Both the position numbers and the translations under genes were made by a program. Of a stretch of 64,000 bases of DNA, positions 41,263 through 50,053 are shown one piece after another; the first letter of the stretch is position 1, and each line of letters starts with the position of its first letter. Under the pieces are notes generated by a model. It was not told the origin of the DNA, did not search any database, and saw only the letters and a list, made by a program, of their open reading frames with translations. Origin of the DNA: Microbacterium sp. AK009 (GTDB lineage Bacteria; Actinomycetota; Actinomycetes; Actinomycetales; Microbacteriaceae); assembly GCF_013410955.1 (NCBI RefSeq), contig NZ_JACCCG010000003.1:1-64000 (forward strand), in the 5' to 3' direction.

Positions 41263-42765
41263 TTGACCACCACAGTTTCCATCAGCAACCTGACGAAGAG
41301 CTTCACAGGAGTCCGTGCGCTCCGCGGGGTCGATCTTGAGATCCGAGCCGGCGAAGTCCTCGCCCTACTCGGAGAAAACGGCGCAGGAAAATCGACGCTG
41401 CTGAAGATACTCTCCGGGGACTATGCGCCGGATGCTGGCACCATCTCGCTGAACGGTGACCCGGTTCACTTCCGCTCCTCAACCGATGCCCGCCGCCGCG
41501 GCGTCCGTGTCATCGCGCAAGAACCTGAAATCGTGTCACACGTCACAGTCGGGGAGAACATTTTCATCGGTAAGTTGCCTACTCGCGCCGGAGTCTTCTC
41601 TGCCAACAGGCTCTCCGACGCCACACGAGCAGTGCTGGCTGAGTACGGGTTCGCTAGCGTCCTCGAGGCAGATGCGCTGGGTAGCGCACTATCACCCGCG
41701 CAACGACAGCTCGTCGAAATTCTCCGGGGCCTCGTCGATCGGCCGGACGTGATCGCTTTCGACGAGCCGACGTCTTCACTCACGGAGCAAGAAGTCGACG
41801 CGCTCTTCCGACTCATCAGCCGGCTCCGCGCCGAAGGCGCCGCGATCGTATACGTATCGCACCGAATGGCGGAAATCTTCCGCATCGCCGACCGCGTCGC
41901 TGTCCTTCGCGACGGGGGACTCGTCGGTGTCCGCGCGCTGGCCGACACGACCGAAGCTGAACTTGTCCGGATGATGGTCGGTCGTGATCTGGGCAGCCTT
42001 TTTCAAAGGTCTCGGGTGGCCGGAGGGGCGGAGGTCCTCCGCGTGGAAAAGCTTGATAGCGATCTGGTACACGATGTCTCATTCACCATCCATGCCGGAG
42101 AAGTCGTCGCGTTGGCCGGCCTGATTGGAGCCGGACGATCCGAGCTTGCCCGCACACTCGTCGCCGACTTACCCCATCGAAGCGGAACCGTGGCCGTGGA
42201 AGGCCGCCGACTCACCCTCCGCTCACCCCGAGACGCGATCCGCGCTGGAATCGGTCTGGCTCCGGAGGAACGAAAAGCCCAGGCACTGCTTATGCAGCGA
42301 TCTGTTCGTGACAACCTCAGCCTCGCCATCCTCGATCGGCTGTCCCCGTTCCGAATCATCCGCCGCGGGGAAGAGCGTCGAATCGCACAGGGAATGGTCC
42401 AACGTATGCGAGTGCGCACGCCGAGCATCGAAACAGAAGTACGCACGCTCTCCGGCGGCAATCAGCAGAAGGTCGTCCTCGGGCGCTGGCTCGCTCGCCG
42501 ACCAAAAGTTCTCATCCTCGACGAACCCACTCGCGGAGTAGACGTCGGAGCGAAAGCAGAAATCTACGCCGTCATCGATGAACTGGCGCAGTCCGGCGTC
42601 GCCATGCTCGTCATTTCCTCCGAACTCCCCGAGGTGATTGGGCTGGCCGACCGAGTGCTCGTCATGCAGGGCGGCGAAATCGTCGGAGAACTCAACCACA
42701 CCGAAGCGACCGAGGAAGCCATCCTTGCACTCGCCCTCCCGCACGCGGAACCCGCCGCAGCCTAG
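41263..42765 (+). CDS. sugar ABC transporter ATPase, two nucleotide-binding domains
   Basis: 500 aa from TTG 41263 (GAGGGAG upstream). Domain 1: Walker A GENGAGKST near residue 40, a degenerate signature LSPAQRQ, Walker B VIAFDEPTSSL. Domain 2: GLIGAGRSE (Walker Lys replaced by Arg), signature LSGGNQQK, Walker B LILDEPTRGVD. The RbsA/MglA layout of CUT2 importers, where only one site hydrolyses ATP efficiently. Confidence 0.9.
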   Translation: MTTTVSISNLTKSFTGVRALRGVDLEIRAGEVLALLGENGAGKSTLLKILSGDYAPDAGTISLNGDPVHFRSSTDARRRGVRVIAQEPEIVSHVTVGENIFIGKLPTRAGVFSANRLSDATRAVLAEYGFASVLEADALGSALSPAQRQLVEILRGLVDRPDVIAFDEPTSSLTEQEVDALFRLISRLRAEGAAIVYVSHRMAEIFRIADRVAVLRDGGLVGVRALADTTEAELVRMMVGRDLGSLFQRSRVAGGAEVLRVEKLDSDLVHDVSFTIHAGEVVALAGLIGAGRSELARTLVADLPHRSGTVAVEGRRLTLRSPRDAIRAGIGLAPEERKAQALLMQRSVRDNLSLAILDRLSPFRIIRRGEERRIAQGMVQRMRVRTPSIETEVRTLSGGNQQKVVLGRWLARRPKVLILDEPTRGVDVGAKAEIYAVIDELAQSGVAMLVISSELPEVIGLADRVLVMQGGEIVGELNHTEATEEAILALALPHAEPAAA

Positions 42766-42794
42766 CTCCCACATGCCGATTAGGAGAGACACTG

Positions 42795-43838
42795 TTGTCC
42801 ACTACCACTACTGATCCCGCCGTGGAAAACCATGGTCCGGAGCGTCAACCCCCACGCCGAGTCGGCCCGTTCCGGGCGGTGCTTAACCGGATTGGGGTTC
42901 AGAACCTTAGCTTGCTCATCGCCCTGGTCCTTCTCGTGGCGATCATCGGCGCTCAGGACCCGAACTTCTTCCGCTACCAGAACCTGCTCGCCATCGGCAC
43001 GTCCATAACCGTCTTCGGCATTCTCGCCGTCGTGCAAACGCTCGTCATCCTTCTCGGTGGTCTGGACATCTCGGTGGGATCGATGGCTGGGCTTACGTCC
43101 GTCGTCACTGCGATGGTCTTCACCGCAACTTCATCCTCGGCCGTCGGTATCGGAGCAGCGCTGCTGGTCGGCCTCGCCTGTGGCGCGCTGAACGGCGTCA
43201 TCATTGTGTACGGGCGGGTGAACGCGGTGATCGCCACCCTCGCCACCCTCGCGGCATACAAGGGGTTGGCTCAGATCCTCTCCGGGGGCCGCTCGCAGGG
43301 GTACACCGGCGATGACCCCGTCTTCACGGCTCTTGGCCGAGGTACCTTCCTGGGTCTGCCTGTCCTGATTTGGATATTCCTGCTGGTCGCGCTGGTGGCC
43401 TTCCTGGTCCTGAAGTACACCGACATCGGTCGCAACATCTACGCTATCGGCGGCAACCCCACCGCCGCCCGTTTGTCCGGCATCAACCTCAATCGGTACA
43501 TCGTCGGTGTGTACATCGTTGTCGGAACAGTCGCCGGACTCGCCGGCGTGCTGCTGACCGCTCGGACAGGGAGCGGGCAACCGGTGTCCGGAAGCGAAGG
43601 GCTCGAGCTCGACGCCATCACCGCGGCCGCACTGGGCGGCGCCGCCCTCACCGGCGGCAAAGGCAGCATTGCCGGCACCGTGCTGGCCGTCATTCTGCTG
43701 GGCGTCCTCTCAAACGGTCTCACGGTACTTGGAGTGAACTCGTTTTGGCAGAACGTCGCCAAGGGCGCCCTGCTCGTTGTCGCAGTGGTGATTCAACAGC
43801 GGCGCAGCGGCCAGCGTTCCGTAGGAATGCCCGCGTGA
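42795..43838 (+). CDS. sugar ABC transporter permease (RbsC-like)
   Basis: 347 aa from TTG 42795 (AGGAGAG upstream). Eight to ten spans, including NLSLLIALVLLVAIIGAQDP, ISVGSMAGLTSVVTAMVFTA and the coupling segment GGNPTAARLSGINLNRY, characteristic of BPD_transp_2 permeases. It forms the membrane channel with the ATPase and lipoprotein encoded just upstream. Confidence 0.9.
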   Translation: MSTTTTDPAVENHGPERQPPRRVGPFRAVLNRIGVQNLSLLIALVLLVAIIGAQDPNFFRYQNLLAIGTSITVFGILAVVQTLVILLGGLDISVGSMAGLTSVVTAMVFTATSSSAVGIGAALLVGLACGALNGVIIVYGRVNAVIATLATLAAYKGLAQILSGGRSQGYTGDDPVFTALGRGTFLGLPVLIWIFLLVALVAFLVLKYTDIGRNIYAIGGNPTAARLSGINLNRYIVGVYIVVGTVAGLAGVLLTARTGSGQPVSGSEGLELDAITAAALGGAALTGGKGSIAGTVLAVILLGVLSNGLTVLGVNSFWQNVAKGALLVVAVVIQQRRSGQRSVGMPA

Positions 43839-43874
43839 TCTTAACGACTCTCCAAATCGAAAGGAACGTCTCGG

Positions 43875-44669
43875 ATGACTGACCACGCCACCGGAAACGT
43901 GCGCCTCGAACGTGATGGACATCTCGCACACGTCGTCATTGACAGGCCCGCCAAGCTCAACGCGATGACTGTCGCGATGGACCACCAAATGAACGACCTG
44001 ATCTTCGAGATCAACAACAACCCCGACATCCGGGTGGTGGTGCTCCGCGGCACCGGGGACCGAGCTTTCAGCGCTGGAAGCGACCTCACTGACCTGGACG
44101 AGTACGGCGATAACTGGAGCTACCGAAATCGCTTCGATAATCGCAGTGACTATGCGCGCGCGGTCTGGCTGCTCCGCAAGCCGGCGATCGCTGCGGTACA
44201 CGGGTACTGCATCGGGGGGGGACTTGAGATGGCCAGCGGCTGTGACATCAGGATCGCCAGCCGGGATGCCTCTTTCGGGGCTGGAGAGATCCGCTGGGGT
44301 TGGCACGGAGGATCGGGGCAGACGCAATTCCTCACTCGTCTGGTCGGTCCGGGTCACGCGGCAAAACTGCTGCTGACCGGCGATCGGATCGACGCTTCCG
44401 AGGCGTACCGCATCGGACTTGTGCAAGAACTTGTCGACCGCGAACAACTGGTCGACCGTGCCGTCGAGCTTGCACAGTCGATCGCCGAAAAGTCTCCCAT
44501 CGCGACGCAACGCACAAAGTACATGGTGCGCGTGGCGCAAAACGTTGGTCTCGACGCGGCACTACTGGTGGAGAACGACTCATTCTCTTACTTGATGCTG
44601 ACCGAGGACGCGAAAGAGGGACAAACCGCGTTCGCTGAGAAGCGGCAACCGATCTTCAAGGGTCGATGA
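43875..44669 (+). CDS. enoyl-CoA hydratase/isomerase family protein
   Basis: A 264-aa crotonase-fold protein: VIDRPAKLNAMTVAMDHQMN, oxyanion-hole segment RGTGDRAFSAGSDL, and the second one AAVHGYCIGGGLEMASGCDI. The acid/base positions are IRWGWHGG rather than the Glu pair of classical hydratases, so it may be a CaiD-like dehydratase or another crotonase. Its stop overlaps the metallo-beta-lactamase gene by 4 bp. An odd member of a sugar operon; pairs logically with the CaiB-type transferase. Confidence 0.82.
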   Translation: MTDHATGNVRLERDGHLAHVVIDRPAKLNAMTVAMDHQMNDLIFEINNNPDIRVVVLRGTGDRAFSAGSDLTDLDEYGDNWSYRNRFDNRSDYARAVWLLRKPAIAAVHGYCIGGGLEMASGCDIRIASRDASFGAGEIRWGWHGGSGQTQFLTRLVGPGHAAKLLLTGDRIDASEAYRIGLVQELVDREQLVDRAVELAQSIAEKSPIATQRTKYMVRVAQNVGLDAALLVENDSFSYLMLTEDAKEGQTAFAEKRQPIFKGR

Positions 44670-45670
44670 CCATGATCGACACAGCCTCCCCGCAGACGGT
44701 CGAGCCCGTCGAAGTCGCCCCCGACATCTATCGCATCGACACACCCCTCGGTGATCGTTTCGCCAGCCTGTACCTAGTCGCTGGCGCGACCAGCACGCTT
44801 CTGTACGACACCGGCGTCGATGGGACGATCCCGGCATACGTGTTGCCGGCGTTGGCTCGACTCGGCCGCACCGCGGCCGAGGTCACGACCGTCGTTGTCT
44901 CTCACTGCGACGTTGATCACTTCGGCGGAGTAGCGGATGCTCGTGACGTGTTCCCACATGCCCGGATCGTTGCCGGTGAAGCGGATGTGCCCCTTATCGA
45001 GAACTTCGACCGTTACCTCGCCGACCGCGCTCGAGAGTTCCGTGAGCCCTACGGATGGGATGAAGATCCCGCCGTCCTGGCATGGTGCCGGGACGTGACG
45101 AGGGAAACTCGACTCGACGGTCCAGCCGCCGACGGAGAATGGATCGACCTCGGCGGGCGCGTAGTCCAGATCGTGGCCGTTCCCGGTCATACGCGGGGCC
45201 ATCTCGCGGTGGACGTCAAGTCGGCGGACGCCGTTCTGGTCGGGGATGCGGTGCTGGGCGCTTCCGTGAAGCATGCCGACGGGACGACCGCGTTCCCGCC
45301 CACCTATCGGTACGTTGACGACTATCTCACGACGATCGCTCGGCTCGAAGAAAAAAACCGGGAACTGCTGCTCACTGCGCACTACCCCACAATGCGCGGA
45401 ACAGACGCGAGCAAGTTCCTGGCCGTCAGCCGTCGGTTCGCCGAGCGTCTCGATCAGCAGGTTCTCGAGGTGTTGACGGCGGCAACCGACGGGTTAACAT
45501 TCGCGGAGCTTCTTTCCCTCCTCAACCCGTCAGTAGGGGACTGGCCCGTGGACGGGACGGAGGGGGCACTAGCGTTCCCCGTCGCCGGACACCTCGAGCG
45601 GCACCTCGTCGCCGGCCGGATCCGGCGAACCGGTGCTCGCGGCGGCGTCGCGGTGTGGGCGACCGCATGA
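44666..45670 (+). CDS. metallo-beta-lactamase-fold hydrolase
   Basis: A 334-aa protein with SLYLVAGATSTLLYDTGVDG, the metal motif VVVSHCDVDHFGG near residue 87, VPGHTRGHLAVDV and LVGDAVLG, and a winged C-terminal segment (LTFAELLSLLNP). The motif is H-C-D-V-D-H, so the usual second His of HxHxDH is Asp. It may be a lactonase (sugar-acid lactones would fit) or a thioesterase for CoA adducts; both are inference. Overlaps both neighbours by 4 bp. Confidence 0.75.
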   Translation: MTMIDTASPQTVEPVEVAPDIYRIDTPLGDRFASLYLVAGATSTLLYDTGVDGTIPAYVLPALARLGRTAAEVTTVVVSHCDVDHFGGVADARDVFPHARIVAGEADVPLIENFDRYLADRAREFREPYGWDEDPAVLAWCRDVTRETRLDGPAADGEWIDLGGRVVQIVAVPGHTRGHLAVDVKSADAVLVGDAVLGASVKHADGTTAFPPTYRYVDDYLTTIARLEEKNRELLLTAHYPTMRGTDASKFLAVSRRFAERLDQQVLEVLTAATDGLTFAELLSLLNPSVGDWPVDGTEGALAFPVAGHLERHLVAGRIRRTGARGGVAVWATA

Positions 45671-46857
45671 GCGGGGTGGCGTGGGGTGTCGACGACTATG
45701 TCGCCGAAGCTGACGCAGCTGCCGCGCTGCGCGATACCCGCCGCGCAGGACCCGCACGGCAGCATTCCGACACCCCTCTGCTGGCGGAGCAGGTGGCGGA
45801 CGCCCTCCTCGATCTGCAATTCAAGACGTGGGATTTCGGGGATTCGGTTGCATTCGAAGCACTGATCGCCGCATCAGAACGGCTCGGATTGGACCGGTGG
45901 GAACGCTTCGCGCACGGATGGGGCCGCGCGTGGGCGACCAGATCCCGCCCCTTCGCGCGTCTGGACTGCACAGTCCCCGGCCGCGCCCTCACGCTCCTCT
46001 CCGAGCGGCACCGTGACTGGCAACTTATGAACACCCTGATTCCACTTGCTGAGTTTCTCCGCCAGCGGCGCACGTTGCACGGCGTGTACGAGACGTGGGA
46101 CGCCTCGCCGATTCTTGCCCCCTACGGTAATCCGCCGGTGACCGCCCGCGACCGGTCCCTCGTCGAAGCGCCACCGCCAGGCGTGTTCGTCGATTGCCTG
46201 CACTTTGACCCGCCGTTCTTCGCCGCCCTTGGGCGTGTAGCGCAAGACGACGAGCTGACGGCGGACGGTGTGATGCAGGCGCTCGGTTACATTCGACTTC
46301 TGCAACGCGACGACGGGCTCTTCGACCACTTCGTGCTCCGTGGTGAAGAAGGATCCTTCGGTCCGGGTTGGGGTCGGGGGCAGGGCTGGGCGGCTCTGGG
46401 GCTGCTGGAGGTGGTGATCGAACTCCGAGCCCGCCGCGAGGCGGGGGGCGACGGGCGTTTCGACGGAGACGAGCTCCAGCTTGCCGACGCCGCGGCCCGA
46501 CTTCTCGAGCGGATGGCACAGCTGCAGCGATTGGATGGGCACTGGGAGGTGATCGTCGACCGAGCAGACTCCGGGGATGAGTTTTCCACTGCCGCGTTCA
46601 TGGCTCACGCCATGCGCGAAGCCATCGCATTGGGGGTCGGTGACCGCACTGTACTGGCCGGTTCCGCGGTGGCGGCCCGGTCCGCGGTGCTTGCGTCCCT
46701 CGACGGCAATGGGCAATTGCGGGAGGTGTCCGCCGCGGTTTATGCCAGCACCGTTCCCGAACATTACGCGGCCGTTCCGCGCGGGTATGTCGTGCCGTGG
46801 GGTCAGGGACCGGCGCTGCTTGCGCTGGTGGCAGATGCGGAAGAGGCCGGGACGTGA
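45667..46857 (+). CDS. GH88/GH105-family unsaturated uronyl hydrolase
   Basis: 396 aa from the ATG at 45667 (ATGA overlap with the previous gene). An alpha/alpha-barrel with GEEGSFGPGWGRGQGWAALG, LDGHWEVIVDRADSGDEFST, AAFMAHAMREAI and VVPWGQGPALLAL, hallmark segments of the family. It removes unsaturated uronic acid from lyase-generated oligosaccharides. No signal peptide, so it works on imported oligosaccharides. This is the strongest clue to the cluster's substrate class. Confidence 0.85.
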   Translation: MSGVAWGVDDYVAEADAAAALRDTRRAGPARQHSDTPLLAEQVADALLDLQFKTWDFGDSVAFEALIAASERLGLDRWERFAHGWGRAWATRSRPFARLDCTVPGRALTLLSERHRDWQLMNTLIPLAEFLRQRRTLHGVYETWDASPILAPYGNPPVTARDRSLVEAPPPGVFVDCLHFDPPFFAALGRVAQDDELTADGVMQALGYIRLLQRDDGLFDHFVLRGEEGSFGPGWGRGQGWAALGLLEVVIELRARREAGGDGRFDGDELQLADAAARLLERMAQLQRLDGHWEVIVDRADSGDEFSTAAFMAHAMREAIALGVGDRTVLAGSAVAARSAVLASLDGNGQLREVSAAVYASTVPEHYAAVPRGYVVPWGQGPALLALVADAEEAGT

Positions 46858-47591
46858 CCCGCGTCGTGCTCGTTACCGGTGCGGCGCACGGTATCGGCGC
46901 GGCAACCGCCCGCGCCTTCGCGGCGGAGGGTGATGATGTGCTGGTGACCGACGTGGACATCCGTGCGGCAAAGGAAGTCGCGGGCGGCATCACAGCAGCG
47001 GGCGGAAGGGCAACAGCGCACCGGTTGGACGTGGGAAGCGACACCTCGTGGCAGGTACTATCCGATGAGGTCCGCGCGGAGCACCGCCCGCCCGGTGTGA
47101 TCGTGAACAACGCTTATCGCAACACCGTCGCGCGTGCCGATGAACTTCCCGCTTCGGACTGGGAAGCCACTCTCAACGTCACCCTCGGCGGGGTGTACCG
47201 CTCGGTGCGCACCTTTCACGACACCCTCACCGCCGCGCGCGGGGCGGTTGTGAACGTTGCAAGTGTGCACGCGCTGCTGGCCTGGCCGGCGCATCCGGCT
47301 TACGCTGCGGCGAAGGGTGGGGTCGTCGCGCTGACTCGGCAACTTTCATTCGATTATGCGCCGGAAGTCCGAGTGAACGCCGTCCTGCCAGGCTCGATCG
47401 ACACTCGGGTGTGGGACACAGGGACTTCCGCTGACCGTGCCCTAGCGGAGCGTCAAGCGACGCTCGGCCGCTTCGGTCGCCCGGATGAGATCGCGTCGGT
47501 GGTCCTCTTTCTTGCCGGCGACGCCGCGTCCTACATCACCGGCGTCGCGATCCCGGTCGACGGTGGTCAGACTACGACGGTCGCAACGTGA
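46854..47591 (+). CDS. short-chain dehydrogenase/reductase
   Basis: 245 aa from GTG 46854. Classical SDR: TGAAHGIG (cofactor), DVDIRAAKE, VNNAYRN (NNAG position is NNAY), NVASVHALLAWPAHPAYAAAK (Ser and YxxxK catalytic residues), PGSIDTRVW. In this context it could be a KduD-like enzyme of the unsaturated-uronate route to KDG, but SDR substrate cannot be read from sequence. Confidence 0.82.
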   Translation: MTRVVLVTGAAHGIGAATARAFAAEGDDVLVTDVDIRAAKEVAGGITAAGGRATAHRLDVGSDTSWQVLSDEVRAEHRPPGVIVNNAYRNTVARADELPASDWEATLNVTLGGVYRSVRTFHDTLTAARGAVVNVASVHALLAWPAHPAYAAAKGGVVALTRQLSFDYAPEVRVNAVLPGSIDTRVWDTGTSADRALAERQATLGRFGRPDEIASVVLFLAGDAASYITGVAIPVDGGQTTTVAT

Positions 47592-48490
47592 CCCGGCTCT
47601 TGCTCACGGTGGGTGAGGCGCTGGCGGTGTTTCTTGCCGAGACCGCACCCCTGGCTAGCGCAAACCGGTTTGAACGGATCGTTTCCGGAGCTGAAGTCAA
47701 CGTCGCCGTCGGTTTCGTCCGCGCCGGTCACCGGTCCAAGCTCGTCACTCGCGTGGGTTCCGACGCGCTGGGCGACGCGGTTGCGCGGCAGCTCACCGCG
47801 TGGCGGGTTGACCTTCACGCCTCACGCGATCCGGACCGGCCAACCGGGGTTCTGATTCGTACCACAGGGGGCGCGACCCGGGGAGAGGCGATGCATCTGC
47901 GCCACGGCGCCGCAGCGGAGACGCTTCAGCCCACCGACGTTGACGCCGTATGGTCCGACGAGGTCGATGTCGTCTTCGTCTCCGGCGTGACCGCCGTCCG
48001 CTCCGCCTCAGCAGCTGCAGCCGTCCGACGCACTGTGGAGCTCGCCCGAAGCACCGGCGCCCTTGTCGTTGTCGACCCGAACCTTCGCCCAGCGCTGGCG
48101 CCGGCTGAAGCTTTCGCCCGAGAACTGGCACCGCTGCGAGGTCAGATCGACATTGCGATCGGCGATGCGACCGAGCTTGCTCTGCTGGCCGGAACATCCG
48201 AGCAGAGAGCTGTGGCGACACTCCTTGAACAAGGAGCGCGCCTGGTGGTGGAAAAAGGCGGCGCTGACGGCGCGATCGCGTACGACGGCAGGCAGCGCCT
48301 CACCGAACCAGCACACCGGGCGGGTTCTGATGTTGTGGACAGCGTAGGGGCCGGCGACGCGTTCGCCGCCGCGCTGATCGCGGCAGTCCTCGAGGACGCG
48401 CCACTGCGCCACGTCCTCAACCGGGCGGCTGCCGCTGCCGCACGTGTCGTCACCATCCGTGGCGACCTTCCCGCCGAAACACCCAGTTAA
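47588..48490 (+). CDS. PfkB-family kinase, likely 2-keto-3-deoxy-gluconate/galactonate kinase
   Basis: A 300-aa ribokinase fold: LLLTVGEALAVFLAETAPLA, GAEVNVAVGFVRAGHRSKLV, VVVDPNLRPAL, and the catalytic DSVGAGDAFAAALIA near residue 255. Followed by a KDPG-type aldolase and preceded by dehydratase-type genes, so a KDG kinase role (phosphorylation at C6) fits best. Overlaps the SDR gene by 4 bp. Confidence 0.82.
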   Translation: MTRLLLTVGEALAVFLAETAPLASANRFERIVSGAEVNVAVGFVRAGHRSKLVTRVGSDALGDAVARQLTAWRVDLHASRDPDRPTGVLIRTTGGATRGEAMHLRHGAAAETLQPTDVDAVWSDEVDVVFVSGVTAVRSASAAAAVRRTVELARSTGALVVVDPNLRPALAPAEAFARELAPLRGQIDIAIGDATELALLAGTSEQRAVATLLEQGARLVVEKGGADGAIAYDGRQRLTEPAHRAGSDVVDSVGAGDAFAAALIAAVLEDAPLRHVLNRAAAAAARVVTIRGDLPAETPS

Positions 48491-48510
48491 CGAAAACGGA
48501 GGGTACCCAT

Positions 48511-49143
48511 ATGACATCCGCCCCAAGCAACGCTCTGGACGTCATTCGCGGTCAGGGAGTGGTCGCGATCGTCCGCGCCCGCACCGCGGACGATGCCGCC
48601 TCGACCGTGGATGCGCTCTTGGAGGCGGGAATCCGCGCAGTAGAGGTCTCCCTCGTCACGCCTAACGCGCTCGATGTCGTGCGCGCGGCGGCCGCTGCTG
48701 CCCCGGATGATGTCGCGGTGGGCGTGGGCACGGTGCTGAGCGTGAACGATGTAACGGCGGCGGTCACGGCGGGAGCGCGATTCATCGTCGCGCCCGCGTT
48801 CGATGCCTCTGTGGTCCAGGCGGCTATCGCTGCGGGTATTGACGTGCTTCCGGGTGTCGCGACGCCCACCGAAGCAGTCACCGCGGTCGCTGCGGGCGCG
48901 ACTGCGGTCAAAGTCTTCCCCGCATCGCTGTGGTCGCCCGCCGTGCTGCGGGAAGTGAGGACTGCCCTGCCGTGGCTTACCACCGTGCCCACTGGCGGGG
49001 TGAGCCTTGAGACGGCTCCGGAGTGGATTCGAGCTGGAGCGGCCGCGGTCGGCATTGGATCTGCCCTGACCGGGTCGGCCAATCCCGGTGCCACGGCCGC
49101 CCGTCTCCTCGACGCCATCCATGACGCCCGAACCGGAACATGA
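48511..49143 (+). CDS. eda: KDPG/KDPGal aldolase
   Basis: A 210-aa class I aldolase: VVAIVRARTADDAASTVDAL, AGIRAVEVSLVTPNALDVVR, VGVGTVLSVNDV, ARFIVAPAFD, and the Schiff-base Lys in TAVKVFPASLWSP; phosphate loop VPTGGVSLE. It splits 2-keto-3-deoxy-6-phospho-sugar acid into pyruvate and glyceraldehyde-3-phosphate. ATG at 48511 with GGAGGG upstream. It could equally be the galactonate-route version (DgoA). Confidence 0.85.
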   Translation: MTSAPSNALDVIRGQGVVAIVRARTADDAASTVDALLEAGIRAVEVSLVTPNALDVVRAAAAAAPDDVAVGVGTVLSVNDVTAAVTAGARFIVAPAFDASVVQAAIAAGIDVLPGVATPTEAVTAVAAGATAVKVFPASLWSPAVLREVRTALPWLTTVPTGGVSLETAPEWIRAGAAAVGIGSALTGSANPGATAARLLDAIHDARTGT

Positions 49144-49973
49144 TCTCTGTGCCTGGTCCAGCGCTGTCGGCCATCATCGACCCGACGCGTGGTGCGAAGA
49201 TCACTTCTCTGAAAGACCCTCGTGGAGTTGAATGGCTGACCCAAGCGGCCGCAACAGCCAAGCCCGGCACGCCCTTCATCGACGCGGAGATGGCGGGTTG
49301 GGATGAATGCGCCCCAACCATCGTCAGCTGTCGTGTCAACGGGTGCGATCTCCCCGACCACGGCGACCTGTGGGACTCCTCTTTCGCCGTCGACAAAGAC
49401 ACCAGCACCGTCTCCGCTATCGGCCACTCGCTTGGTTACGAATTCCGCCGACGGGTGACCGCTACTCGGACGGGACTTTACCTGGAGTACCAGGTGACCG
49501 CTCTTGACCGACCGGTTCCCTTCCTCTACGCAGCTCATCCGCAGTTTCTGGCTCAACCGGGAACCCATGTCGACGTGCCCCGTCTGCGGCACGTCGTCGA
49601 CGTACTCGATCCCACATTGCCTCGGCACGAGTGGTCTGCGCCCCTCGCGACCATCGACACGGTTGCCCCGGGCGGATACCGAAAACTCTATGCCGACCCC
49701 GATAAGCCCACATACTCAGCACGCCTCATCCACCCGGACGGCGCATCTCTCGAAATGAACTGGTCAATGGCGTGCCCCTACCTGGGAATCTGGTTCGACA
49801 ACTCCGCTTACAGTCGCGAACCAGTCATCGCGATCGAACCTGCCACCGGCTACTTCGACGCGCTCGATACCGCTGTCGCTCACGGCCGTGCGCCGCAGCT
49901 TCAACGGGGGAAACCCTTGTCGTGGTGGATCAAGCTAACAATCACAACGGCGAACGCTTCACGGGGCGTTTGA
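49140..49973 (+). CDS. aldose 1-epimerase-like protein
   Basis: A 277-aa galactose-mutarotase-like beta-sandwich: SAIIDPTRGAKITSLKDPRG, AGWDECAPTIVSCRVNGCDL, PDHGDLWDSSF, FLYAAHPQFLAQPG, and the acidic MACPYLGIWFDNSAYSREPV. The HPQF and Glu positions agree with the fold's active site. Last sugar-operon gene; starts within the aldolase stop (ATGA). Likely interconverts anomers of the released uronate or sugar. Confidence 0.78.
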   Translation: MISVPGPALSAIIDPTRGAKITSLKDPRGVEWLTQAAATAKPGTPFIDAEMAGWDECAPTIVSCRVNGCDLPDHGDLWDSSFAVDKDTSTVSAIGHSLGYEFRRRVTATRTGLYLEYQVTALDRPVPFLYAAHPQFLAQPGTHVDVPRLRHVVDVLDPTLPRHEWSAPLATIDTVAPGGYRKLYADPDKPTYSARLIHPDGASLEMNWSMACPYLGIWFDNSAYSREPVIAIEPATGYFDALDTAVAHGRAPQLQRGKPLSWWIKLTITTANASRGV

Positions 49974-50053
49974 CTGCATCATGCTTGATCGAAAAGTCCT
50001 TTTGTAGTATTAAAGATTTAGTTCGACTGACAACGCCGTCAAAGGGGAACAAC

